Positions 46,370 to 54,956 of a DNA stretch of 64,000 bases are shown here, in pieces. Position 1 is the stretch's first letter, and each line of letters starts with the position of its first letter. Source of the stretch: Planctomycetota bacterium (GTDB lineage: Bacteria; Planctomycetota; Planctomycetia; Planctomycetales; Planctomycetaceae); contig JAURQH010000052.1 of NCBI GenBank assembly GCA_030836185.1, positions 1 through 64,000 on the forward strand, read 5' to 3'. The notes under the pieces were generated by a model. It was not told the origin of the DNA. It was given only the letters and a program-made list of their open reading frames with translations, and ran no database searches. Made by a program: the position numbers and the translations under genes.

Positions 46370-47809
46370 ATGCGTTTCTTCTCGGCCCTCGTTCTCTTAT
46401 TCATGACTGGTCTTGTAAGCTCGGCGGCAGAACGCCCCAATATTCTGTTTATCATCTCGGATGACCTTTCTGCAGAGGCACTTTCCTGTTACGGCAACAA
46501 GCAGTGCCAAACTCCGCACATCGATTCCATCGCCAAGCAGGGCATGAAATTCACCCGCGCTTATTGTCAATTCCCTGTCTGCGGACCATCGCGTGCCGCT
46601 TTGATGTCGGGAATGTACCCACAAGCTGTCGGAGTGACTGGCAACGGAAGTTCCGAGAACTTCACAAAACGCATGGGCGACCGTCCCTCCATGTCTCAGT
46701 TATTCAAAGAGAACGGCTGGTACTCGGCCCGTGTCAGCAAAATTTATCACATGCGTGTTCCCGGTGATATTACTAAGGGAGTTGATGGTCCCGATCATGC
46801 AGGCTCTTGGAGTGAGCGATTTAATGCACATGCTCCCGAGTGGATGAGCAAAGGTGAACACATTCATCTCACCAACGAAAAACTCCGTTTTGAAAAAGAA
46901 ACCCATTACGGTCTAGGGTTCGGCGGCGCGTTTTATGTCGTCAAAGGCACAGACCCGGAAGGCGCTGCGCAAGCCGATGTCATCGCCTCCCGTAAAGCGG
47001 TAGAATTACTGGAAGCCCACAAAGAGGAACCGTTCTTTCTTGCAGTCGGCCTAGTCAGGCCCCATGTCCCGCTCGTCGCCCCTCATCAATATTTCAACAG
47101 CTACCCTTCTGAAGAAATGAGTCTTCCCCCCAAACGAGAAAACGATTGGGAGGACATCCCCAAAGCGGGGATCTCGAAAAGTTCCAAAAGCAGTGGTTTG
47201 GAGGGAAGGATCGCTCAACAGAAGCAAGTCCTTTCTGCCTACTATGCGTCAGTTTCTTTCATGGACGATCAGGTCGGAAGAATCCTGAATGCTCTCGACC
47301 GACTGGACCTCCGCAAAAAGACGATTGTCATTTTCACGTCTGATCACGGATATCATCTCGGAGAGCACGACTTTTGGCAGAAGCTGAGCTTACACGAAGA
47401 ATCGACGCGTATTCCCATCATCATGTCTGTCCCCGAGAAGTCAGCAGGTATCAGCCAATCGCTTGTTCAGCAAATCGATTTCTATCCGACATTAGCCGAA
47501 TTGGGAGGACTTCAAATCCCCGAGCATGTGCAAGGCAAGAGTTTCGCCAAACTATTGGACGACCCAAGTCAGTCAATACATGAAGAGGTTTATTGTTTGA
47601 GAGGCAAAGACCATCTGTTACGCACAGATCGCTGGGCATATTTGCAATACAAAAACGGTACTTCTGAGCTGTACGACATGCACAACGATCCTCAGCAGTT
47701 TACAAATCTCGCAAACACCCCCGAACACCAGTCACAATTCGCAGAGATGGAACGTCGACTCACTCTCAAACTGCAAACAATCAAAGCAGGAACACTGCCA
47801 GCTAACTGA
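46370..47809 (+). CDS. secreted sulfatase, iduronate-2-sulfatase-like
   Basis: 479 residues from ATG 46370, just before a signal peptide (to about residue 20) and after AGAGGA; an upstream ATG at 46313 adds an unlike leader. Metal ligands Asp31/Asp32 lie in FIISDDLS, and the formylglycine Cys71 is in CGPSRAAL, the C-x-P-S-R type needing a formylglycine-generating enzyme. FTSDHGYHLGEHDFW supplies further active-site residues. Likely removes sulfate from polysaccharides of algae or animals. It is the first gene after the sigma/anti-sigma pair and may belong to their regulon. Its end overlaps the convergent acyltransferase by eight bases. Confidence 0.93.
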   Translation: MRFFSALVLLFMTGLVSSAAERPNILFIISDDLSAEALSCYGNKQCQTPHIDSIAKQGMKFTRAYCQFPVCGPSRAALMSGMYPQAVGVTGNGSSENFTKRMGDRPSMSQLFKENGWYSARVSKIYHMRVPGDITKGVDGPDHAGSWSERFNAHAPEWMSKGEHIHLTNEKLRFEKETHYGLGFGGAFYVVKGTDPEGAAQADVIASRKAVELLEAHKEEPFFLAVGLVRPHVPLVAPHQYFNSYPSEEMSLPPKRENDWEDIPKAGISKSSKSSGLEGRIAQQKQVLSAYYASVSFMDDQVGRILNALDRLDLRKKTIVIFTSDHGYHLGEHDFWQKLSLHEESTRIPIIMSVPEKSAGISQSLVQQIDFYPTLAELGGLQIPEHVQGKSFAKLLDDPSQSIHEEVYCLRGKDHLLRTDRWAYLQYKNGTSELYDMHNDPQQFTNLANTPEHQSQFAEMERRLTLKLQTIKAGTLPAN

Positions 47810-49052
47810 GGCTCTCTTCAGAAGTATTGGTCTCGGAACTATCCTCATCGACGACAACGCTGCCTGTTCTCAAAGTTGACCGACGCCCATTGAAAATCAC
47901 TTCTGGCCAACGATTCCGAATCAGAAGCTGATAAGTAATGAGCGACCCCAAAGTCGCCCCTACAACCGTGATCAAATACTTCGCAAGCACCGTATATGTC
48001 GTCTCATTCAGCCCCAGATGAATCGCACCGCAAAGCAGGTGATGAATAAAGTAGACCCAATAAGAACTGGCACTCAAATATTTCAAAGCCGATGATAACG
48101 GTGGATTCCATCGCAGCGTAAGGGTCGTAATACCGATGGAATAACCTAAGGCAACCAACGCCAGAATCACGCCGGTGTAGGCTTCTGAAAGAGCAGGGGG
48201 GCCACCCAGAAACGCTCGAATTTGCGGAATCGCCAACGGCAGCATCAAGACTGCTATGATGACCGTAAGCATGGCGGTTCTCATTGCCAAGCGTGGAGAT
48301 TTCCGAACACTCGACACTAATGAAACTCCCGCCGCAAAATAGATTCCGAAGTACCAAACCCGTTTCGCAATCGGCATCACGCTGTGATCAAAATCAGCCA
48401 CAATGCTGGGGTAAACTGTCAAGAACGGGATCGCCCAAACCAGTGTCACAAAGACCAGAGCCAAATACTGCCGAGTGCCTCCCCAGGAAAACCAGCGCTC
48501 GGTTCCCGGATGACTGCTACCACGAATTTTGCAGGATAAGACCAGTAATATCGTATAGAGCAACAGATATTGCAGATACCAGAAATGCGCAATACCCCAC
48601 AGTCGAGGATCATAATCTTTGGCGTCGAACTCCCAGTATTGGTTCCATGTTAGCTCACCGCGATCAACGTATCCTAGGTTCCAAATGTAAAACTCTGCAA
48701 TGAGAATCGGGACTCCAAAACAGAGAAAAGGTATCAGCAAGCGGTCACGACGATTGCGAAACAATGCCGCTTCACCACGACGATCAAGCATGATGCGTGT
48801 GCTCACGCCACTCACGATAAAAAAGAGTGGCATAATGAAACATTCAATGCTCCAGACAAACCAGGTCACAAAGTGACTTTGCTGAGCGGCATCAATTCCT
48901 TTGACGCTCCATGCCAAGCCGGGCATCATTTCGGGGAGATAGGGGATCCCGGCATGCAACGCGACAACCAGCAACGTGGCGACTGTGCGCAGAATATCAA
49001 CGCCCGTCAATCGGCCTTCTGGAATTTCTGATTGCCGATCAATGTGACTCAT
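47802..49052 (-). CDS. acyltransferase 3 family membrane protein
   Basis: 416 residues with about ten membrane segments. The N-terminal GVDILRTVATLLVVALHAG has the Asp-Arg and His hallmarks of acyltransferase-3 (OafB/OpgC-type) proteins. Such enzymes move acetyl or succinyl groups onto sugars across the membrane. ATG 49052 follows AAGGA by about ten bases and begins the family start; a longer frame to 49133 is less likely. It converges with the sulfatase and lies 59 bases downstream of the DinB gene on the same strand. Confidence 0.88.
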   Translation of the reverse strand: MSHIDRQSEIPEGRLTGVDILRTVATLLVVALHAGIPYLPEMMPGLAWSVKGIDAAQQSHFVTWFVWSIECFIMPLFFIVSGVSTRIMLDRRGEAALFRNRRDRLLIPFLCFGVPILIAEFYIWNLGYVDRGELTWNQYWEFDAKDYDPRLWGIAHFWYLQYLLLYTILLVLSCKIRGSSHPGTERWFSWGGTRQYLALVFVTLVWAIPFLTVYPSIVADFDHSVMPIAKRVWYFGIYFAAGVSLVSSVRKSPRLAMRTAMLTVIIAVLMLPLAIPQIRAFLGGPPALSEAYTGVILALVALGYSIGITTLTLRWNPPLSSALKYLSASSYWVYFIHHLLCGAIHLGLNETTYTVLAKYLITVVGATLGSLITYQLLIRNRWPEVIFNGRRSTLRTGSVVVDEDSSETNTSEESLS

Positions 49053-49111
49053 CGCTGAGCGGTCCTTCGCGAAACTGGCGACGAAACAATAACCAATCCC
49101 CGCAAATTCCA

Positions 49112-49603
49112 CTAGCCGTTTTGTGCAACCCAAAGATTCATCGTTAAGTGAGCCTGTCCTTGATGATGGGCTTCATGCCAGGCAATCACTTGAAACAATG
49201 TTTCCAAAGTCCAGCCTCGACCTTCCAGAAACTCCGTTGGAGATTTCCCCAAGTCCTCTTCCCCAAAGGTCCGAATGGTTTTGAGGAAATGTTCGCGTGA
49301 GTGACTTAACAACTCGCGAATTTCACTCAATGTTGGAATCGTGTCATCAGGAGTCGAGCCACCTTTGAATCTTGGAACCAAATCGGGGAAATCGGGTTCT
49401 CCCGCATTCAATCGTTCTGTCGCAAAGACCTCTTCCGTCACACCAATGTGCATCACTTGCCAAGCGATGTGAGCTCTGCCCACACCGGGACGCCAACCGA
49501 GAACTTCCTCAGCCTTGCCAGTCTCTTCAATACGATCAAGCAGTGCCAAAGTTCTGCCACGTTGAAAATCCCACATTTTCGCATAGGTCTCAATTGTCGA
49601 CAT
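49112..49603 (-). CDS. DinB/YfiT-like protein
   Basis: 163 residues of the DinB four-helix fold, with metal-type His positions in HIAWQVMHIG and WHEAHHQGQAH. Family members are thiol- or metal-dependent transferases, many of unknown substrate. ATG 49603 begins the fold; an upstream in-frame extension to 49711 would overlap the divergent CNNM promoter. No signal peptide. It is 120 bases from the divergent CNNM gene. Confidence 0.83.
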   Translation of the reverse strand: MSTIETYAKMWDFQRGRTLALLDRIEETGKAEEVLGWRPGVGRAHIAWQVMHIGVTEEVFATERLNAGEPDFPDLVPRFKGGSTPDDTIPTLSEIRELLSHSREHFLKTIRTFGEEDLGKSPTEFLEGRGWTLETLFQVIAWHEAHHQGQAHLTMNLWVAQNG

Positions 49604-49722
49604 TCGATTCCTCTCAAGGCTCATCGGGTGCTTACTGTGAAAAGTCATTATGACGAGTTTCCAATGCCACGTCACGTCATTGATGGACTTTGATCTGCCG
49701 AAGTCGAACACGACTCGTTAAA

Positions 49723-50760
49723 ATGCAACCCAAACATGATCATCCCTTGGAACTTAGACTTATGATTGCCCTTTGCTTGTATATCGTCGTCTTTCTGGCC
49801 TTATCGGGCTTGCTGGCCTTGATCGATGCCGCAGTCCTCAGTGTCACAATCGCAGAGACTGAAGAAATGGTGATTCACGACAAGCCGGGGGCTGCAGCGC
49901 TCAGAACGGTTAAAAATAATATCACGCATGCGGTCGTCGTCATTGTCATCATCACCAATACCATCAATGTGCTGGGGCCAATCCTTGTCGGGCAAACAGC
50001 AACAAACTTGTACGGCAGCTCGATCATCGGAATCATCACAGGCGTTTTGACCTTCGGGACCATCATATTTTCTGAAATCATCCCCAAGTCATTAGGAACT
50101 CACTATGCACCGCTCATCTCACGAATCGCCGCGCCGCCGATTCTTGCTTTAACTTATGGGTTATTCCCACTTGTCTTTGTATTCGAAAAGATCGCATCAT
50201 TCTTTCAGCGAGGCGAACGACAAATCGGAACTGAAACACAAATTCGTTCTCTCGTGACCATTGGACAGAAAGCTGGTCGCATCGAAGATGATGAAAGCCA
50301 GATGATCCATCAGGCGTTTGTCCTCAATGACCTGACCGCTGCAGACATCATGACGCCGATTGATCGAGTCGTGATGCTGCCTCAATCATCGACTGTCAGA
50401 GAAGCAGCCCTCGTCATCCTCAGCCACGAATTCTCACGATACCCCGTACACGGGGACTCGGTGGACGACATCAAAGGTATGGTCCTCAGTCGGCAGATAC
50501 TCTCAGCGATTGAAGCAGGACGAGACGCTGAGACCATCGAATCGTTCATACTCAAGACACCTCGTGTGAAAGCGGAGAAAAAATCTGACACGCTATTGAT
50601 GATGTTTCGTCAGCGACAAACTCATCTGGCGACCGTGCACCAAGATGGCAAAATGCTAGGACTGGTCACTCTGGAAGATGTCCTCGAAGAATTAGTGGGT
50701 GAGATCAAGGACGAAAAAGACAATCCCGCCGAGCGGGATATGGAACCTGATCAGGAATAA
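49723..50760 (+). CDS. CNNM/HlyC-CorC-type membrane protein with CBS pair
   Basis: 345 residues. The N-terminal DUF21 (CNNM transmembrane) domain begins MIALCLYIVVFLALSG... and includes NTINVLGPILVG and EIIPKSLGTHYA; a CBS pair follows (DIMTPIDRVVMLPQ, LGLVTLEDVLEELVGEIKDE), and there is an acidic C-terminal tail. The family handles Mg2+/Co2+ transport or its regulation by ATP-Mg binding to the CBS domains. No C-terminal CorC_HlyC domain is seen after the second CBS. Start uncertain: ATG 49723, or 49762 at the first membrane segment; the longer TTG frame at 49690 is unlikely. Confidence 0.87.
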   Translation: MQPKHDHPLELRLMIALCLYIVVFLALSGLLALIDAAVLSVTIAETEEMVIHDKPGAAALRTVKNNITHAVVVIVIITNTINVLGPILVGQTATNLYGSSIIGIITGVLTFGTIIFSEIIPKSLGTHYAPLISRIAAPPILALTYGLFPLVFVFEKIASFFQRGERQIGTETQIRSLVTIGQKAGRIEDDESQMIHQAFVLNDLTAADIMTPIDRVVMLPQSSTVREAALVILSHEFSRYPVHGDSVDDIKGMVLSRQILSAIEAGRDAETIESFILKTPRVKAEKKSDTLLMMFRQRQTHLATVHQDGKMLGLVTLEDVLEELVGEIKDEKDNPAERDMEPDQE

Positions 50761-50813
50761 CCCTCTTCAGCAAACTGGGTTGTGACTGAAAACCTCTCTA
50801 TAAAAAAACACCG

Positions 50814-50851
50814 TATCCCTCTAAATAACAGAACCTTACGGCCTACTACCA
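50814..50851. promoter_or_regulatory. element shared with the dnaK upstream region
   Basis: Aligns with 5524-5562 at 31 of 39 columns (TATCCCT, AACAGAA, CTTAC). AGAACCTTAC inside it resembles an ECF-type -35 box. It lies about 110 bases before the BlaI-type ATG. Confidence 0.4.
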
Positions 50852-50874
50852 AATAAATACTATATTATTAGTAG
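50843..50874. promoter_or_regulatory. candidate BlaI-type operator
   Basis: CTACTA (50843-50848) and TAGTAG (50869-50874) are complementary, and an inner TACTA (50858-50862) pairs with TAGTA (50869-50873) across six bases. BlaI/MecI family operators are TACA/TGTA-containing dyads, so an autoregulatory site is plausible. Confidence 0.45.
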
Positions 50875-50960
50875 ACAAGCTGCCGATCAAAGTCTATAAT
50901 CTCGTCAGAGTCACCGCACGAACCTCAGCAAGGTATGTCCAGCGGAAAGAAATCAACCAG

Positions 50961-51350
50961 ATGGCAGCACGTCCGCAAACAGAAACGCCCACTGATGGCG
51001 AACTCGAAATCCTGAAAGTTCTTTGGGAGCAGGGACCGTCCACGGTGCGTGAAGTTCTGGGGGAACTCAACAAAACTCGAGCACGCGCTTACACCTCGGT
51101 CATGACCATGATGAACCTGATGGTCGATAAACACTTGCTTCAACGTGAACCACAAGGCCGAGCGTTTTTGTATCGACCAGCCTCGGCACAACGAGCCGTC
51201 TTGAGTGAAATTGTGGACGATCTGGTTGGCAAAGCATTTGACGGATCGGCAAGTTCCCTCGTGGTCGCCTTACTTGATAAATCAAAGTTAAGTCCCGATG
51301 AAGCAGAGAGAATTAAAGAAGCGATTCTGGAGTATCAAGCCTCCAAGTAG
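50961..51350 (+). CDS. BlaI/MecI/CopY-type transcriptional repressor without a sensor partner
   Basis: 129-residue winged-helix repressor: TDGELEILKVLWEQGPSTVREVLGELN is the classic family start and YTSVMTMMNLMVDKHLLQREPQGRAFLY the recognition helix and wing; the C-terminal dimer part ends SPDEAERIKEAILEY. The BlaR1/MecR1-type peptidase normally encoded next to it is absent; the next gene is a Pro-rich exported protein. A palindromic TACTA/TAGTA dyad lies about 90-120 bases upstream. Confidence 0.9.
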   Translation: MAARPQTETPTDGELEILKVLWEQGPSTVREVLGELNKTRARAYTSVMTMMNLMVDKHLLQREPQGRAFLYRPASAQRAVLSEIVDDLVGKAFDGSASSLVVALLDKSKLSPDEAERIKEAILEYQASK

Positions 51351-51511
51351 TCATCGAATCACATACAGTGTCTCGAAGAATACCCTCTGTGAAGCACCCT
51401 CAGAATTTTTGAATTTTCAAACGTATATTTCGGCAATGTCCTGTAAGAATCTGAGACCAAATTTAATCAGCAGCGTCTCGCTGCGATGAATATTTTAAGA
51501 AGGAAAAAGAT

Positions 51512-52255
51512 ATGAATTATTTGAAGCGCTTTCGAGAAAAAATGAGTGAATCGCTCTCAACACATCGGCGCAGTTGGTGGACCGCTGGCGTATTGGCGGT
51601 GTTAGTCCCTATTGGACTATTTGGTTCGTCACTTTTGGCTCAGGAGCCTCCGCGTGATCGCGAACGTCCGCCAGCTTCGGAACGCGGTGACCGGCCAGAA
51701 CCTCCTCCACGAGATGCCCAAGGCGGTCGACCTCCAGGACCTCCCAGAGATTCCCAAGGCGGTCGACCTCCGGGACCACCTCCACACGGTCGTGATGGCG
51801 ATCGCCCAGGCCCCCCTCCTCGTGGAGAACAAGGTCAACGCCCACCTCATCCACCAGAAGGTCGTGATGGCCATCGACCACCGGGACCTCCTCGCGGAGA
51901 AGGAGAACAAGGCGATTTGGCTCATGAAATCCACCTGTTAAGACAAGAAATTCGTCAACTCCGTGAAGAACTTCATCGGCACGGACCTCCTCCGCATGGC
52001 CTACATCACGGCTCTCCACCAAGAGGAAGAGAAGGACACCAAGGTCCACCGCCAAGAGGACCGCAGGGGGACCGTCAAGGGCCTCCACCACGTGGACCAC
52101 AAAGTGACCGACAAGGGCCTCCTCCACGTGATGGTTTTGGAGGACCACCACCCCGCGGGTCTCGAGATGGTGATCGACAAGGACCGCCACCACGCGGTGA
52201 TCGCCCCGAAAGAGAGGGAGACCGTCCTCAACGTCCAGAACGGGAAACTGAATAG
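51512..52255 (+). CDS. exported Pro/Arg/Gly-rich low-complexity protein
   Basis: 247 residues. A hydrophobic segment (about 25-43, WWTAGVLAVLVPIGLFGSSLLA) forms a signal peptide or anchor, followed by tandem repeats such as GGRPPGPPRDSQ, DRPGPPPRGEQG and GDRQGPPPRGPQ. A short charged helix, AHEIHLLRQEIRQLREELHRH, interrupts the repeats near the middle and could form a coiled coil. GAAGGAAAAAG before the ATG is a good ribosome-binding site. The function is unknown; candidates are an envelope adhesin or a surface spacer. The repetitive DNA makes long spurious frames on both strands. Confidence 0.75.
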   Translation: MNYLKRFREKMSESLSTHRRSWWTAGVLAVLVPIGLFGSSLLAQEPPRDRERPPASERGDRPEPPPRDAQGGRPPGPPRDSQGGRPPGPPPHGRDGDRPGPPPRGEQGQRPPHPPEGRDGHRPPGPPRGEGEQGDLAHEIHLLRQEIRQLREELHRHGPPPHGLHHGSPPRGREGHQGPPPRGPQGDRQGPPPRGPQSDRQGPPPRDGFGGPPPRGSRDGDRQGPPPRGDRPEREGDRPQRPERETE

Positions 52256-52355
52256 TCCAAGTTTGCTTTCGCGGGCAAACAAGAGCGGTCTGAACAGATC
52301 CCGGAACACACACTTGCCGACTTCGTTGGTGAGTGCAGGAACTGACAGACACTTA

Positions 52356-52387
52356 AGCTCGGGAGAGAAATCTCTCGGGCTTTTTTT
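52356..52387 (+). terminator. rho-independent terminator with GAAA loop
   Basis: AGCTCGGGAGA (52356-52366), tetraloop GAAA, TCTCTCGGGCT (52371-52381), then six T (52382-52387). It closes the Pro-rich gene and ends only 25 bases before the GNAT start. Confidence 0.85.
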
Positions 52388-52412
52388 GTGCGCACTCCTT
52401 ATCATACTCAGC

Positions 52413-52856
52413 ATGAATGCCACTCTACGAAAATATGAATCCACCGATTTGGAAGCCGTCCTCTCCTCATGGGAGAACGCCACCCGCATTGCGCACCCAT
52501 TCTTCACTGAAGAATTTTTGGATCAGGAACGTCATAACATTCCTGAAATGTACCTCCCCAATGCCGAGACATGGGTGGCCGAGAATGCACAAAGTGTCGT
52601 CGGATTTTTCGCTCTCATAGGAAACGAAGTGGGTGCGATCTTTGTCGATCCTGATTTCCAAGGGCAAGGAATCGGAACGCTACTCATCGATAAAGCTTGC
52701 GAACTGCGAGGCGATTTAGAGGTTGAGGTCTTTGCCGAGAATCGGGTTGGGCGACCGTTCTATGAAAAGTACGGCTTTGTTCCTCTGTCGGAGAGCATTC
52801 ATGAAGCGACTGGAAAGAAACTGTTACGACTCCAATACCGCTCCTCCAAGGATTGA
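52413..52856 (+). CDS. GNAT family N-acetyltransferase
   Basis: 147 residues. The acetyl-CoA motif lies in FVDPDFQGQGIGTLLIDKA (Gln/Arg-x-x-Gly-x-Gly type), with an N-terminal WENATRIAHPFFTEEFL and a C-terminal FYEKYGFVPL. The RHNIPEMYLPNAETWVAE stretch resembles YjaB/YhbS-type peptide or amine acetyltransferases; the substrate is unknown. The start is the ATG at 52413; the frame is open further upstream only because the Pro-rich gene is low in stops. The next gene starts three bases after its stop, so the two form an operon. Confidence 0.86.
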   Translation: MNATLRKYESTDLEAVLSSWENATRIAHPFFTEEFLDQERHNIPEMYLPNAETWVAENAQSVVGFFALIGNEVGAIFVDPDFQGQGIGTLLIDKACELRGDLEVEVFAENRVGRPFYEKYGFVPLSESIHEATGKKLLRLQYRSSKD

Positions 52857-52859
52857 ATC

Positions 52860-53342
52860 ATGAACACCGAACACAGCGCGCGGCAAGTTCTCTTACACGG
52901 CATTTCATTGGTCCTTGCAGGTTTGATATGGGGATTATTTGTTCCGATGACACCATACCCTCGTCTGGCTTTGACGGCCCACATTCAGTTTGAGTCGAAC
53001 GGCCTACTATGGATTGTCGCGGCAATTCTTCTCCTGAAACTCCCCCATCAGGTGGGAACAAAGTCGATGCTCGTAATTTTAGCTTCAACTTGGTTAACGT
53101 GGCCAATGGTGCTCTCTGAAGTCGCCAATGCCTGGTGGGGAACGAATGAAATGTTGACCATTGCAGCAGCACAGGCAGGAGCGACAGGAGGCCAACCGTG
53201 GCAAGAGCTAACCATCAAACTGACTCACATGATCGGTGGTTTGGTGCTGATTATCGCTTGGTTATTGATACTCATCGGTTTTCTTCCGAATCACTCTGGA
53301 TTCCATCTTGTAACGACTCATGAATTAACTCCTGATGAGTGA
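52860..53342 (+). CDS. four-helix membrane protein of the styrene-oxide-isomerase/hydroxylaminobenzene-mutase type
   Basis: 160 residues with four hydrophobic segments (about 10-30, 45-62, 70-90 and 120-142). PRLALTAHIQFESNGLLWI matches the PRLGL-AH-(E)-x-x-x-NG pattern of the StyC/HabB group, which isomerise epoxides or rearrange hydroxylamines, the His in AH being a haem ligand in StyC. The match is by pattern only and the usual Glu after His is Gln here. It follows the GNAT gene by three bases. Databases often label such proteins as hydrogenase, which is probably wrong. Confidence 0.6.
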   Translation: MNTEHSARQVLLHGISLVLAGLIWGLFVPMTPYPRLALTAHIQFESNGLLWIVAAILLLKLPHQVGTKSMLVILASTWLTWPMVLSEVANAWWGTNEMLTIAAAQAGATGGQPWQELTIKLTHMIGGLVLIIAWLLILIGFLPNHSGFHLVTTHELTPDE

Positions 53343-53482
53343 CCAGCCACCCCACATTTTTTTGGATTTTGAGTCTTCTTCTGTTAGCATAACCTCACCA
53401 GTTTTGCCCCTGCGGTTCGCGGGCCATGATGCGTGAATCGTTGCCACACTCGTAGACATTTCGTTCGCGTTCGAGGTGTGCC

Positions 53483-54172
53483 ATGCCGAACCCCTTTGCT
53501 GTTGACTGTCCGACCTGTGCCAAAACGTTCAAAATTAAAAATCAGACGCTGATTGGGAAACGCATCATCTGCCCCGGTTGCGAAAATGCGTTTCGTATCG
53601 ACCCCGATCAGATTCAAAAAATCGCTCCCAAACAAGCGGCTCCCAAACCGAAGTCAGAGTCGGCATCAAAACCAAAGCCACAATCCAAACGTCGTAAACG
53701 CCCCGCAGCACCGGCTGCCACTTCGGATAATCCCAATGACGAGTGGTTGTCAGCTTTGAGCGAAACCGAGAGTTCCATGTCGGATGCCGAAAAAAACAAT
53801 TTGAAGTCTGAGTATGAAGCTGAGCCAAATGGTAACGAAAACTATTACATTTCACTCGCAGCAGAGCAGGTAATCCAAGAACATTGGGAGTCTGATAAAG
53901 AGGTCGAATATGTCGATACAGACTACGCCTATGACTATCCCGCGGATGTCTGGAAAAACGCCAAAACGCAATGGGAAGAACTGTCCCCCGAACAGCAAGC
54001 CGCCCGAACGAAGGAAGAAGAATCGGGAGTAGCTGGTCTTGGCTCTGCCGCCATGACCGGCTCTATCATTTCGTCCACATGGAGCACTCTCGGGCCATTC
54101 GACGGACTGTGGGTTTTACTGGCGAGTTTCACGGCGTTTCGCGTCGGTGCGAATGAACACGAAGTCGATTAA
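53483..54172 (+). CDS. MJ0042-type zinc-ribbon protein
   Basis: 229 residues. The N-terminal C-x-x-C...C-x-x-C ribbon (CPTCAKTFKIKNQTLIGKRI, then CPGCENAFRI) is the MJ0042/zf-family that heads many planctomycete and deltaproteobacterial proteins. A Lys/Pro/Ala-rich linker, an acidic part, and a C-terminal hydrophobic segment (about 190-218, AAMTGSIISSTWSTLGPFDG...) follow, so it is likely a membrane-attached regulatory or scaffold protein. Role unknown. Confidence 0.8.
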   Translation: MPNPFAVDCPTCAKTFKIKNQTLIGKRIICPGCENAFRIDPDQIQKIAPKQAAPKPKSESASKPKPQSKRRKRPAAPAATSDNPNDEWLSALSETESSMSDAEKNNLKSEYEAEPNGNENYYISLAAEQVIQEHWESDKEVEYVDTDYAYDYPADVWKNAKTQWEELSPEQQAARTKEEESGVAGLGSAAMTGSIISSTWSTLGPFDGLWVLLASFTAFRVGANEHEVD

Positions 54173-54256
54173 AAGATCTCGAACACTTTCGGTTTCGCCG
54201 GTGTCGATTAGAATAAATCACCGAACTCGACTCAAACTGACCAACTGACTTAATCC

Positions 54257-54889
54257 ATGCCCCTCATCCAAGCCATTGAATTTGTTGCCGTGATGGTTTC
54301 GGCCATCTATGGAATCCTGTTGGCGTCGCGCAAGGGAATGGATTTTGTCGGTTTGTTTTGCGTCGCTTTCGCGGTCGCGTTTGGTGGAGGATCGCTGCGA
54401 GACCTATTTCTTGATCGGCATCCACTGTTTTGGATCGCCAACGGTCATTATGTAATTTGCGTGTTCGGACTGTCCTTGGTGGGAGCCGTCATCCCCCGCG
54501 TCTTACACAGGCTGGAACGATATTTACCGATCCCCGATGCGATGGGAATGTCGCTCTTCACCGTTCTCGGCACCAGCTATGCCTTGGAATACGAGTCTCC
54601 ACTCTTCATCGCTTCCATTATCGGAGTGATCACGGGAACTTTTGGTGGAGTGATCGCGGACATCATCTGTAATGAAGTACCGTCTCTGTTCAAACCGGCT
54701 ACGACATTTTATGCCACCTGCTCTTTTGCAGGAAGCTGGTCTTTCCTGACATTGCACTGGTTAGGCCAAAGCGAGACCGTCTGCATGTTTGTTGGTGCGA
54801 CAATCACATTTGCCTTCCGACTGCTGGCAATGGCATTCAATTGGCGATTGCCGGCAGCTCAAATTTCCTCAGAGCCGACAAAAGATTGA
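54257..54889 (+). CDS. TRIC/UPF0126 family membrane protein
   Basis: 210 residues with about six to seven membrane segments arranged as an internal repeat: FGGGSLRDLFLDRHPLFWI in the first half and TFGGVIADIICNEVPSLF in the second, both being the GGG/GG-x-x-x-D motifs of the prokaryotic TRIC cation channels. Likely a K+ or glycine-linked ion channel in the inner membrane. Single gene. Confidence 0.9.
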   Translation: MPLIQAIEFVAVMVSAIYGILLASRKGMDFVGLFCVAFAVAFGGGSLRDLFLDRHPLFWIANGHYVICVFGLSLVGAVIPRVLHRLERYLPIPDAMGMSLFTVLGTSYALEYESPLFIASIIGVITGTFGGVIADIICNEVPSLFKPATTFYATCSFAGSWSFLTLHWLGQSETVCMFVGATITFAFRLLAMAFNWRLPAAQISSEPTKD

Positions 54890-54956
54890 TTTTAAGGGGT
54901 TGATGCATTACCCTAGGTCTATTGCATTAACGTGTCTTTTGTAGGAATCCAAGCTC

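Noticed and set aside
51609-52352. 247-codon minus-strand frame over the Pro-rich gene
   Set aside because: Low-complexity His/Val/Asp-rich translation caused by the repeats; no ribosome-binding site.
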